A stretch of 64,000 nt of DNA from Telopea speciosissima (taxonomy: Eukaryota; Streptophyta; Magnoliopsida; Proteales; Proteaceae), in assembly GCF_018873765.1 (NCBI RefSeq), contig NW_025317371.1, positions 62,001-126,000 on the forward strand. The letters are read 5' to 3'. Positions 10,960 to 21,360 of the stretch are shown in pieces. The notes beneath the pieces were generated by a model. The model was not told the origin of the DNA. It saw only the letters and a list, made by a program, of their open reading frames with translations, and did not search any database. Position 1 is the first letter of the stretch. Every line of letters begins with the position of its first letter. Made by a program: the position numbers and the translations under genes.

Positions 10960-11865
10960 ACATTAGCAAATTGCTCATGTGCCCATTGTGGTTTGCCATG
11001 TTTCAGCCAACATTTGTCAACAGTATGGTTGGGACGACTATAATGAGAACACCATCGAGAGCCACCATCACCAGATGAGGAACCAACAGAGTTGGAAACA
11101 GCCCCACGACTACCATGACCAGCCCCACGACCACGACCAGATCCAGAACCACGACCTCAAGAAGAGGTACTACCACCAGGACCACGTCCTCCAGTAGAGA
11201 TAAAAAGGGCAGAATTTATCCTTGGAGACAGGGGCGGGATTAGACTTCACCACCGAAGGAGAAACAACTCTCTGGATCCGATAGTATGCTTCATTAATAG
11301 ATGGAATCTTCTCCCCAGCCAATAATTGGCTTTTGACGGATTGAAGATCAGGATCCAGTCCAGAGAGAAACTTAGCAACTAAAAACTCAGATCGTTGGGA
11401 TTTAATTACAGAGGCATCAGTGGAGATAGGCTGGTACACATTGAGTTCTTCCCACATTCCCTTCAGTGAACTGTAGTATTCGCCAAGAGACTTTCCTTCT
11501 TGCTTGAAGGAGAAAAATTTCTCATACAGATCATAAATTCGAGACAGATTGGTATCTTGAGAATAGCTTTCCTTGAGTTCTTCCCAAACACCCTTGGCAA
11601 TTTTATGAAACATAAAATTAGAGGCTATGGATGGTTCTATGCTATTTCAAAGCCAGCAAAGAAGTGTTGCATTCTCAGCCTTCCAATCATCATATTTGTC
11701 ATCAGTAGGGGCTGGTAGTGTCATAGTGAGATAAGACATCTTACGGCGAGCAGTAACATAAACTTCAACGGCTTGAGACCACAGAAGGTAGTTGGAGGCA
11801 CCATTCAAATTGATTGTAGTAATCTGAACATTAAAGTTGTCCGTGGGAGGCTTAGAATCAGCCAT
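10960..11865 (-). pseudogene. Copia gag (broken)
   Basis: The start is the ATG at 11865, giving MADSKPPTDNFNVQ and then LNGASNYLLWSQAVEVYV, the usual N-terminal capsid region of plant copia gag. After DDWKAENATLLCW the frame is lost near 11650. It resumes as FHKIAKGVWEELKESYSQ and FLSGLDPDLQSVKSQLL to about 11170. Further on, a zinc-knuckle-like CSHYSRPNHTVDKC (about 11030) has Y in place of the second cysteine. Gag would form the cytoplasmic virus-like particle that packages the RNA. At least two frame breaks make it non-functional. Confidence 0.85.
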
Positions 11866-12359
11866 GAGATCAAATAATATTGTCAGAGAATACCTGGGAT
11901 AGATACAGAGCAGGGACAGCCAACGATACTGAAGACAAACCAAAGAATCGATTTCAGTCCAAACCCAGATTAGGGTAAAAATCGACAACTGCAGAAAGGG
12001 GGCTGAACAGCGCAAAAAGCAATCAATTGTTGGTGTAGAGAACCACTAAATAATGAGGAATAAAAGTCCCCAAACCAGCAGCCAATATGAAGAAGAAATC
12101 CTAGGAGTAAAAGAACTCGATTCTCATAGGGTTTTGAGAAATCGATCACTTCATGCAGCAGAAATCTCAAACAGCTCCAGACACAAAAGACACGATCATT
12201 CTTCAGCAAAACAGGGAACCCTAGTCCTTCATTAGGATATGACTAGGGTTCAGGCAGGAATGTACAGCATCTGGTTGCTGCAGACCACGACAAGAGAGCA
12301 AGAAGAAGGAGAACCCTTCAAACCAGCACCAAGGGAAAGTCTTGTTGATCAGAATTAGT

Positions 12360-12371
12360 GCTCTGATACCA
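12360..12371 (-). promoter_or_regulatory. Primer binding site (tRNA-iMet)
   Basis: On the minus strand this reads TGGTATCAGAGC, complementary to the 3' end of initiator methionine tRNA. It touches the LTR with no gap. It would prime minus-strand DNA synthesis. Confidence 0.95.
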
Positions 12372-12655
12372 TGTAACAGAATAGACCCTGGGTCTGACCA
12401 GCAGTGAAGAACAAAGAAGAAGAAGAAGAAGATGGAGAAGAGAAGAGAAGAGAGAGATCGATTGAGAGAAAATAAACTCCCTCACAATTTCTGTGTGTAA
12501 ATTGTGAGGGGGGCAATCTGATTTATAACTTCAGTATTAATGAATTACAAGTAAACTCCCCAAAATACCCTTAAGACAATAGAATAAACTAGAAATATAA
12601 ATAAGACTAAAATAACCCCAGAAACCCTGTAAACTCTAATCGACAATCCTTAACA
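12372..12655 (-). repeat. 5' LTR of the copia element
   Basis: This 284-bp LTR is the partner of 7322-7607 and lies directly beside the primer binding site, which fixes the direction of the element as minus strand. The following bases actgc repeat the left flank. Confidence 0.96.
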
Positions 12656-12690
12656 ACTGCCACTATATATAAATTATTCAGCAGTGGTAA

Positions 12691-13202
12691 TAGGGCTGCA
12701 ACAGGGTTGGGTTGGGCCGGGCTTTTTAAAACCCTAGCCCAACCCTGAGTCCCCTTAGCTGGGCCCAGGCCCGCCCTGACCTTGACTCAGGGCCTAAATA
12801 CCTTGACCCTAACCCTGACCCTGACGGGCCAAGCCCAGCCCAAGCCCACCCTGATTGGCCCTGGCCTTGCACTAATTAAATTAAAATAACAAGACAATGA
12901 AAGATGTGAGAGAGGAGGCTTGAACCCAAGAACTTTTGGTAGCAAATGGTTTTTACATAACACAAACTACCATATATGAATAATAACTTCTATTTTTTGA
13001 TAATTAAAGAAATTTCTTTAGGGCCAAAATCAAGGTCGAGCTGACCCGAGGTCTCAACCCTAACCCGACCCGACCCTGACTCAGGGCCAGGAATTTCTGG
13101 CCCTAACCCACCCTCAGGGACAGAAATCTTAACCCAGGCCCTGTTCGGGCTCAGGGCGGGCCAGGACGGGTTCGGGCTGACAGGGCCAAACTTGCAGACC
13201 TA
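12691..13202. mobile_element. hAT MITE with 8-bp target duplication
   Basis: The ends TAGGGCTGCAA and TTGCAGACCTA are inverted repeats. The flanks agtggtaa (12683-12690) and agtggtaa (13203-13210) are a perfect 8-bp target duplication, as hAT transposases make. Both termini are rich in gggccgggc/gcccgacc runs; the middle is AT-rich with no ORF. It inserted into the CACTA-like repeat, because the duplicated octamer is part of that repeat's gtggtaatatatta motif. Confidence 0.9.
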
Positions 13203-13868
13203 AGTGGTAATATATTACCGCCTCCATTTGTCACTATTTGGCAGCAATTATTATATACCACCTATGATTGGTCCTAATTAAAAGTAGTATAGCATTAACC
13301 ACAATGTAAAAGAACGTGTTATTATATATTTAACGGCGGTAATATATTATCGCTGCTATTTTGTAAGGATTTAGCAGCAGCATTAAATTACCGCCTCTGA
13401 TTGGTCCTAAGTAGAAGCGGTATTGTTTTAACCACAACTGGAGTGAACTATTTTTTATGTTTAATGAATATACTACATTATTGCCGCTTTTAATGTGAGC
13501 ATGTAGAAGTGGTAATATATAACTGCCTCTGTTTGGCACTATTTTGCAGCGGTTATTATGGTTCGCCTCTGATTTGTCCTTTTGGAGTCTTTAATCCAAG
13601 TACAATAATATAAGAAAATAAGCCCATGTTCGGTCTGCTCAAAATATGTGCAGAAATTGTGGTTTTCTTTCTAGGAGAAACCAGCTTGAGTGTATTTCAT
13701 TTGGGCCATTAGAGATGCCAGTTATGAGAATAATTTATCAAAGTTAGGTGAGAGATTGATAAAAAAACAAGAAAAATTTCAAATGAGGAATGTGTCCCAA
13801 TTTTAGGGTTTTCATAAATCCTGTTCTACATGCACATGATATGATTCTTTGGTGATTATAATATTAAT

Positions 13869-14075
13869 TCAGGTTTTGGCTAAAAAAATTTAATGCATTC
13901 AATCCATTGATGTGTGCCAACATCTAGTTGATGGGTCAAGAGATTATAGAGATCTATCCTAAGTTATATTTCTATGCTTCTCATGTACACTTCTTTTTGA
14001 GCTGTACAAGATTTAGTGATGAGTTTGATTCATACACTTAACTTATGTAATTGGATTTGTATTATGATTCACCTA
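13869..14075 (+). repeat. Direct repeat, copy 2 (of 6413-6616)
   Basis: Same-orientation homologue of 6413-6616, starting gttttggcta and ending near attatgattcacc. The copies diverge beyond these limits. The surrounding 13600-14720 shows no gene that I recognise. Confidence 0.75.
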
Positions 14076-14739
14076 GTATTGGATTTTGTGCATGGGTGTG
14101 GTAAGATGGTTCTATTATAAATATATATATTTCTTAAAATACTAAATTGGATCGTAATATATTTTATTTATGTGGTGAATTTCTCTACACTGCCCTAGGA
14201 TATACAAGATTCTGTGTATTGGCCATTAAGCTCTCTCTCGTATAATGAGGTCGGCTTCTACTTTTTCCTTTTTTTTTCTTTTCCTTTCTTTTCTCCTTTT
14301 TGCCTTTTCTAAACAGTAGCATGGTGAATCAGTGGCATTGAAGCCAATCTTAGATGACAGAATACAGCTTTATAAGTAATTCAGTGGTACATAAAATAAT
14401 CTAATAGGAAAAAAAACTGATCATCCACAGAGAGAGCTCAGCAAATATGAATGCGCACTGAAAATTCAGGGTTGTCCTTGAGCAAGGGATAGGATGGGGC
14501 ATGAGGGTCAAATGGTGGATGTTTTTCTAAAGTCTGAACCAGAGAGTATGTGTCATATGTGCTAGGTATAGGACTTGAAGGATGATTCATTGGTATATAC
14601 AATTTTCACCCAAAAAAACTTTCTTGTAGTACAACTCCACAAGTTCATATTCAAAAATAAAAAATAGCATCTTTTGCTTTCCCCTTCTCTCTTTCTCATC
14701 ATCATCATCAACCAAACCTTTGTTTTTTTTTTTAGATAA

Positions 14740-15410
14740 ATAAAATTTGTATTACTGAGAAGAAGGGGAGAATATACAAGCTCGAGGGCAAAGTTAAAGA
14801 GAGAAACAAAACAATCAAAAGTTAGCATAAGGGGGGCTGGCTGCAAAAAGGAAATAGGCAATTCCCAGGACACAACAATGAGCATGTTCCTTGGGGAGTC
14901 CTTTACAGGAGCATGGGGGAGAAAGGCAAGCTTGAAGAAAATATCAAAGAAGATGGCATTCCAAATCTTATCAAGAGAGCGAGACTTGGGACTCCATCTT
15001 CGAAGGTTACGTTTCATCCAAATATGAGAGATAGCGGTGCAAAAGGCTAGCTTGCCAGTGGAGTCACAGATAGTCTTCCCTCCAAATTCACGTGGATCCA
15101 GAGCCACTCTCTTTGAAGGGGAAGGTGTCTTCTTTTGCCCTGCCAACAACAACTTAGGACTCTCTTCCATATGAAGGCTGCAAAGGGACAAGAGAAGAAT
15201 AGGTGGTCCGGATCCTCTTACCCATTCCAACAAAGACAACATAAGGGGGAGACCTAGATGTGGCGGTGGATGAGGAAAGCCTGCGTTGGAAGGCAATTGG
15301 AGAGGGCACGCCAAGAAGTCAAGTGATGATGAGGAATGTGGCCTTTGAACCAAACAACTTTGTGCCAGGGGGAGGGGGGCCCTCTGTGTCTCACCAAGTC
15401 CCAACCTGAA
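14740..15410 (-). pseudogene. LINE C-terminal zinc-binding region
   Basis: FGGKTICDSTGKLAFCTAIS, HIWMKRNLRRW and KIWNAIFFDI (about 15080-14940) match the conserved end of plant LINE ORF2 after its zf-RVT domain. The corresponding stretch of the second LINE in this window (51676-51963) reads GQSICDIVGRLAFCATFNHI, confirming that the two LINEs belong to related families. The upstream 15410-16270 is frame-shifted RT connection sequence. Confidence 0.7.
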
Positions 15411-16023
15411 TGGGAACTAAATATGCCTAAGGATGAGGGGAGCTAGAGGGTCACATCACCTCTGCCACGGTAACCAGGGGGAATGGGGGGAGGAGCTCCA
15501 AATATCAGCTAATGGGGGAGTGGAAGGAGTGGGGGGGACCAAGTACTATTGGAGATGGTAGAGGCAACCATAGAGCTTTTGTCAAGACCTGAAGAGTAGA
15601 TGTCCTAGGACTCACCATTGAAGAGAGAACACTGGAAGAGTGCCATTTGTCATGCCAAAGGGAGGTGGATGGGCAATCATCAATCCTGTAGGATATGACA
15701 TCAATGGCAATGTGTTTGACTTGTATGAATCTACGCCAGACCCACGAAGCATTAAGGAAGGATCCAACCGACCAAATGGAGTCCCTACGGAGGGGACCGG
15801 CATGGACCCAAGATGTCCAAATGCTGTCCTGGGTAACAAGCTTCCAGATTGGCTTGAGTGAGCCAACAAGGTTGACATCTTTAATTCTTCTTAGCCCAAG
15901 GCCTCTTCAAATTTGAGGAGGCAAAGGGTTGCCCAACTTATGGGATGGAGAAATCTTGCGGAGTCAACACCTTTCCAGAGGAAGGCACACATAATGGACT
16001 TGATTGCCTTTATGATATCCTTG

Positions 16024-16190
16024 GGGAGGCCGGATACCCTGCACCAGTAGATGTATAACAATTGGAGCGTAGATCTGATAAGCGCCAGGCGACCTGCATA
16101 GGAGAGTAGAGGTCGGATACCCCACACCAGTAGATGTATAACAATTGGGGCACAAATCTGATAAGCGCCAGGCGACCTGTATAGGAGAGT
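16024..16190. repeat. Tandem duplication, about 84 bp x 2
   Basis: The phrase caccagtagatgtataacaa ... gataagcgccaggcgacctg ... ataggagagtag occurs twice in succession with a few differences. It lies inside the LINE and probably arose after its insertion. Confidence 0.85.
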
Positions 16191-16272
16191 ACTCTAGCTT
16201 TCTAAGGTTGCAACCTTTTATGTAGAAGGTCTAAAATGGGAGAGCAATGGTGGGCAGTCTGTCTGGCTAGGA

Positions 16273-17300
16273 TTAGGGGAATGCCGAGGTACCTAACAGG
16301 AAGGTGCCTAGGGAGAACCCTGTGAGGCGGGTGAGGAGGGCTTTTGTGGAGTTAGGAACCCCTGTGAGGAAAATGTGGGATTTGAGAAGGTCAATGCGGA
16401 GATCGGAGAGATTTTGGAAAAGTAGGAAGGACATGATGGACTCAATGGAGAGGGTGTCAGCTTTGGAGAATATAATAAGGTCATTTGCGAAGGGAAGGTT
16501 GGTCAGGTTGGTAGGTTTGCATTTGGGGATGGGGGAGATAAAGTGTTGGTTAGTTTTGGATTGAATGCTATGGGATAGGACTTCGAGGCACATGCAGAAA
16601 AGGAAAGGGGAAGGGGGCAACCTTGGCGGATACCAGCAGAGGAGGGAAAATACACTCAATCGGGCTGCCGTTAACTATGACCAAGAAGCGGAGTGGAAAT
16701 TTAGGACGATCCAGTTAACAAAGATGGGGGGAAAGGACATTTAGAGGACTTGGGAAATGAAGTCCTATCTGATGGAGCCGAAGGCTTTACGAATGGCAAT
16801 TTTCAAGAAGGCGGAGGGAGAGGGGGATATGCGGCCGAACAATTTCTTGGTAGAGAATGATGTTGTCTGCAATGCTATGATTAGTTATGAAGGTTGATTG
16901 GTTAGCCCTAACCAGGGAATCAATGACTAGCTGAAGATGGTGACCATGATTTTAGCTATAAATTTGTAGGGGAGGTTAAAGAGGGAGATGGGGCCTAAAG
17001 CCATGGAGGAGGCTCCAGCTTTCATGGGGATGAGACAGTGGAAGGTGTAGTTGATGCTTTGGATTAGGTTGGGAGTGAAAAAGAAGCTTTTGATGGCATG
17101 GATGAGGTCAGCATTGATGATGTTCCAGCAGGAGAGGAAGAACCCCATTCTAAAACCATTGGGGCCCGGGGCTTTGCCGGATTTAATGGAACGGACAGCA
17201 TCCAGGATCTCAGCATTAGAAGCGATAGATTAAAGGGTGCCAAGAAGGTGGTTAGGGATGAACTTAATTGAGGAGGTCATCCGGGAAGGGGGGGGGGGGA
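16273..17300 (-). pseudogene. LINE ORF2 reverse transcriptase, broken
   Basis: GFFLSCWNIINADLIHAIKS, CLIPMKAGAS and FNLPYKFIAKIM (about 17148-16940) are the start of the LINE reverse transcriptase. KCKPTNLTNLPFANDLIIFS at about 16540-16480 is the catalytic region, where the usual FADD is FAND. Homopolymer G-runs at 17289-17320 break the frame upstream. It encodes no active enzyme. Confidence 0.75.
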
Positions 17301-17599
17301 TTTGGGAGAAGGGGGGGGGGGAGGAGAGATCTTGGAAAAGTAAGAAACAACTTCCTACTTAATTGTATTGACGCTTGTGAGGAGGGATCCATCATTAGAA
17401 GTGAGCGATTGGATAGAGTTGGATTTTTTTCTAGCCTTGTGGATCTGTTGAATAAGACGGAATTGGAGTCTCCAAGATCTAACCACTTGATGTGGGATTT
17501 TTGTTTAAGAAAGCTTTCTTCTAGGGCCAGAAGGGAGGAGAGCTTAAGGGAGGACAACTTCTCATCATCAGCAAGGGAAGGGTTGAGAGGGTTAGATTG

Positions 17600-18510
17600 T
17601 AGACGGGATTAAATGGAGGAAAGCTTGTCTTTGCAGGAAGAGATGTTGCCGAAGGAGGAGAGGTTCCAAGACTTGAGGGAATTTTCACATTTTCGAGCTT
17701 TTTGGAAAAGGAAAGAAGGGGAGAGAAGGATTGGACAAGGATGTCCTAGGCAGCTTGGACGATGATGAGAAAGTCCCGGTGATCGCATGTATGGGAGGAC
17801 AAAGAGAGAGATGGAGTTGTGATTAGAGATGCTAAAGAGGTCAAAGGAGGCATAGGAAGAGCGGAGCGAGGATAGCCAAGTCTCATTCACAAGAACTCTA
17901 TCAAGTTTGCAAGCTACTCTATCAAGGCTAGAACGCTTGTTATGCCAAGAGAGTTTAGCACCTGTCCATCTAAGGTCATTTAGCCCAGAGTTATCGAGGC
18001 AATGGTTGAAGGCCTTAATAGCTTGGAGATCAATTGGGGAGCCACCTTTCTTTTCATTACTGAAACGGACTACATTACAGTCTCCACTAGCTACCCAAGG
18101 AGAGGATCAAACAAAGGTGGAGAGAGAGCAAATGTCGTCCCAAAGAGGAAGTTTATCAGGACGGTTCAGAGCATAAACCACAGTGAAGAAGAAGAGGTAA
18201 TTGCCAAGGTGGTTGGAAATATTGAGGTGAATGTACTGGTAGGAGGAAGAGGAAATGGAGATGAGATGCTTAGAGGGGTCTCCACATGATCTAGATACGA
18301 TCATTGGGAGAGTGAGAATAGTTGGAGACGAAGGACCAAGAGGGAGCAATGGAGGAGAAAATGCATGGGGCATTGGGCTCAAGGACTTTGGTTTCCATGA
18401 GGTACCAAAGAGAAGACTTGGAGGATTTGACGTGGTTTCAAATGTTGGCATGTTTAGCTTGGGCAATGAGGCCACAGACATTCCAAATGGTCCAGGGAAT
18501 CATTAGAGGG
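17600..18510 (-). pseudogene. LINE ORF2 endonuclease region, broken
   Basis: The start of an exonuclease-endonuclease-phosphatase domain is seen as VCGLIAQAKHANI, then SLWYLMETKVLEPNA (about 18490-18370). FFTVVYALNRPDKLPLWDDI follows (about 18190-18130), and SWNLSSFGNISSCKDKLSSI at the far end (about 17665). This domain nicks target DNA for target-primed reverse transcription. Stops and frame changes occur throughout, and the metal-binding GDFN block is not readable. Confidence 0.65.
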
Positions 18511-18589
18511 GGGGGTTGCAACGAGTGCTCGGAGGAGCCGATGTGAAAAGTAGATGGGATGCTCTTGTGGTGGCGACGGTATTCCTTAA

Positions 18590-20005
18590 GAGGAAGTGTA
18601 CCGAGAAAGTCGGGGGACTAGGGGTTTGCAAGCTTCCTGAGGAAGTAAGGGTTGCCGCAGGGGTTGCAGACGACCAGAGATAGTGGGGGGTTGCCGTAGG
18701 GGGCTCTCTGGAGGACCAGGGGTCGGGTCAGGAGGGATACCTGTGTCGGGAGGGGGTTGGGTTTGGGTAAATGGGGAATCATGGGTAAAGGCGGTCAAAC
18801 TGAGTGGACTGAGAATGAGGAGTTAAGGTTTGGGTTGGATGCGGGGCAAAGTTGGGATAAGGGAATACATGTGGTGGTATGGAGGGATGGGGAAGAGGTT
18901 AAAGTGTTGGGGTTTCTAATTCTCGCAGGGTGCAACTCTAGTTTTTCTCGTAGGTTGGGATAAAAAGCAGAAGTGTTGCTATTTTGGTGGCAGTAAAGGG
19001 TTCGGTAAGGGAGGGGAAGATAAAAGGGAGGTAAGAAAAGAGGTGGTCAAGGTCAGAAGAGGGGACGGTGAGTGTAGAGGGGTGATGTGAAGGGTGGTTT
19101 TTGAGGGTGGAGCTAGGCTGGAGCTTTGGAAGGCGTCTGAAACAGCCAGAGGAGCTGGCAGGGTCACTATCGGCTTAAAAGAGCAGGCGACAAGTCTCAA
19201 TTGGCTTCAGAGATGGTGTCTAGGAGAACCGCAAATCTATTGCGACCGGCGGTAGGAGCACGACTAACCAAAGGGTCAGAGGAAAGATCAGGGCAACTAG
19301 AGGAGTTGCTTGTTGGAGCTTTCCTTTGATTGCGACGGGTTCTAAGTCGTCTTTGGCCACATGAAGGCTCGACTTAGTCATCTTTGTTTGAATCAGGCTG
19401 CTGGAAAGAAGAGTTGTTGCCCTACATCGTGTCCGGCTGAGGAAAACTCTCCTCAAGAGGGCTGGCCATTTTTTCAGGGGGAGCTTCGGTAGAGCAAAGC
19501 TTTGAAGGATGGCCAAACACCAAAAGTGGTGAGGGAGCCCTAGTAGTGTGACCCAAAGGGGAATGGATTTCAAGTCAATTTTGCAGAGCTTAGTATGCTG
19601 ATCCCATTGCTGCAAGAAGTTGGCTTCTTTCCAATTTTCCAGGGGCCACCTTCTAAGGTCGGAGCTTGTTATCGTTGTCGGAGAAGCGGAAGATGAAGAT
19701 GCCACTTGCTTGCAGGTAAGTGCTGAAAAACCTAGAAAGTCTCCATTGTTTTTGAAGGGAGGTTTTGACGACATGAAGGGTTCCGATGAAATTACCGACA
19801 AGTCAGAAGTACCATTTGGTGATCTCTTCAGCCAGTAGCCCAGAGGGACAATGGCTGACTTTAGCATCATCAATGATAGAGAGGGGGGGGTGTAGAAAGT
19901 GAAGAATGTAACCTTCGCGGGTGGGGTTGGAGTAGGGCCAAAGAGAGAGTTCCAGTTTTGGAAACAGGAGTGGCGGGGGGATGGTGAGGCGAGATGGGGG
20001 AGCAA
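18590..20005 (-). pseudogene. LINE ORF1 (DUF4283-like), broken
   Basis: In alternating frames the minus strand gives SKPPFKNNGDFLGF, the area SDLRRWPLENWKEANFLQQW, and SIPLWVTLLGLPHHFW, matching the RNA-binding DUF4283 domain of plant LINE ORF1 proteins. A proline- and serine-rich tail follows down to about 18600. Several frameshifts are present. Its role would be nucleic-acid binding in the LINE RNP. Confidence 0.6.
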
Positions 20006-20124
20006 GAGGGGGAGGGAGAGAAAGAGGGGAAGGGACTGTTAGCAGCGGGGGCCGGTGACCGCTGGAGGAAGGATGGGCATGGGTTTATGTTTCAGAGCTC
20101 AGAGCTCATGCCTTAATTGTTATT

Positions 20125-21360
20125 ATTACTTACTATCTTGTTATTATCACTTCCTATCTTCTTATCATTTTTTTAGTAATCTTTGCTCCATGTTTATTGC
20201 ATCCAGGATGATCCAACCACCATGCGTTGGTTGGCAACAGTTGATTCATAATGTTGCAGCACCTGGCACGGTTACTGCTATCATCATGTCTGCCTCCCAA
20301 TTTTTCAGCTTGACCACGCTCTGAGTGCCTCCAAACCTGATAATCATGGTTGTCCTGATGAAGAAACCTGCTGTGACCACCCCTCCTACACCTGGCTGCG
20401 GCAAATTCACTGAAGTGCCTGTTTCAATTCGCCATAAGAGACCTGGCACGGTTACTGCTATCATCACGTCTGCCTCCCAATTTTTCAGCTTGACCACGCT
20501 CTGAGTGCCTCCGAACCTCATAATCATGGTTGTCCTGATGAAGAAACCTGCAGTGACCACCCTTCCTACACCTGCCTGCAGCAAATTCACTGAAGTGCCT
20601 GTTTCAATTTGCCATAAGAGCTCAGGAGATATTGTTATCTGGGCTTGTATAAAGATGAGGTATGTTTTTTGAACACTTCCTATCTTGTTATTCTCACTTC
20701 CTAACTTATCATTTTGTTAGTAATCTTTGCTCCATGTTTATTGCATCCAGGATGATCCAACCACCATGCGTTGGTTGGCAACAGTTGATTCATAATGTTG
20801 CAGCAGCTGGCACGGTTACTGCTGTCATCATGTGTGCCTCCCAATTTTTCAGCTTGACCACGTTCTGAGTTCCTCCGAACCTCATAATCATGGTTGTCCT
20901 GATGAAGAAACCTGCAGTGACCACCCCTCCTACACCTGCCTGCAGCAAATTCACTGAAGTGCCTGTTTCAATTCGCCATAAGAGCTCAGGAGATATTGTT
21001 TATCCGGGCTTGTATAAAGATGAGGTATGTTTTTTGAACACTTACGTACATTAGATAATGATAGGGTACTTGTGAATTCTGGTTTTGATCCAACACTTCT
21101 AGTTTTGCCCAGTCTCTGAGTGCCTCCGAACCTCATAATCATGGTTGTCCTGATGAAGAAACCTGCAGTGACCACCCCTCCTACACTTGCCTGCAGCAAA
21201 TTCACTGAAGTGCCTGTTTCAATTCGCCATAAGAGCTCAGGAGATATTGTTTATCCGGGCTTGTATAAAGATGAGGTATGTTTTCTGAACACTTACGTAC
21301 ATTAGATAATGATAGGTTACTTGTGAATTCTGGTTTTGATCCAACACTTCTAGTTTTACC
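20125..21360 (-). pseudogene. Tandemly amplified exon piece of a CCCH zinc-finger gene
   Basis: On the minus strand a block reads EFAAGRCRRGGHCRFLHQDN, continuing HDYEVRRHSERGQAEKLGGR. This is a CCCH zinc finger (C-x5-C-x3-H visible). The first cysteine would lie in the preceding exon, because a splice acceptor-like cacttcag stands just before the block. The block occurs four times: about 20261-20410, 20441-20590, 20804-20953 and 21115-21205. Spacings differ because two kinds of flanking unit were duplicated: one with the gatgatccaaccaccatgcg stretch and one with the ggagatattgtttatccggg stretch. CCCH proteins of this kind bind RNA. The plus-strand and other minus-strand ORFs here are shadows of this. 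No complete gene is present. Confidence 0.6.

Larger units (their letters stand above)
7322..12655 (-). mobile_element. Complete Ty1/copia LTR retrotransposon
   Basis: A 5.33-kb element on the minus strand. It has two near-identical LTRs, an initiator-Met tRNA primer site, a polypurine tract and the domain order gag, protease, integrase, reverse transcriptase, RNase H, which defines Ty1/copia. The flanks carry a perfect 5-bp target duplication, actgc, at 7317-7321 and 12656-12660. The LTRs differ at only a handful of sites, so the insertion is relatively recent. The polyprotein is nevertheless broken by several frameshifts and by loss of a catalytic integrase aspartate, so it is non-autonomous now. 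It sits inside the CACTA-like repeat. Confidence 0.97.
7170..13600. mobile_element. CACTA-like element with subterminal repeats, hit by copia and hAT
   Basis: CACTACAAGAAAA at 7170 is the terminal motif of plant CACTA (En/Spm) transposons. Inside, a short motif of the type gcggtaatatattaccgcc, with variants followed by tctgattggtcct, recurs at 7304-7316, 12661-12690, 13203-13240, 13330-13410 and 13500-13590. It looks like the subterminal repeats of that superfamily. The copia (7322-12655) and the hAT MITE (12691-13202) both lie inside this repeat, so without them the element would be short and non-autonomous. The opposite end was not found; ttcttgtagt at 14621 lacks the final G and is too far away. 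The family assignment is inference. Confidence 0.4.
14723..20050 (-). mobile_element. Decayed L1-type LINE
   Basis: A minus-strand non-LTR retrotransposon of about 5.3 kb. On the minus strand the 3' end is marked by the A-run at 14733-14723 after ...ttatttatct. Going upstream come the zinc-binding C-terminal region, reverse transcriptase, AP-type endonuclease and an ORF1 of DUF4283 type, the normal order for plant L1 LINEs, so it is close to full length. Every part is broken by stops and frameshifts. The reverse transcriptase motif FADD has become FAND. A tandem duplication of about 84 bases lies inside at 16024-16190. Target duplications were not resolved. Confidence 0.85.

Noticed and set aside
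14615-14631. Right end of the CACTA-like element at ttcttgtagt
   Set aside because: It lacks the terminal G of TTCTTGTAGTG, has no subterminal motif beside it and lies beyond unrelated sequence.
20246-20590. 114-aa minus-strand ORF as a gene
   Set aside because: It is an out-of-frame reading of the duplicated CCCH exon, and repeats itself because the DNA does.
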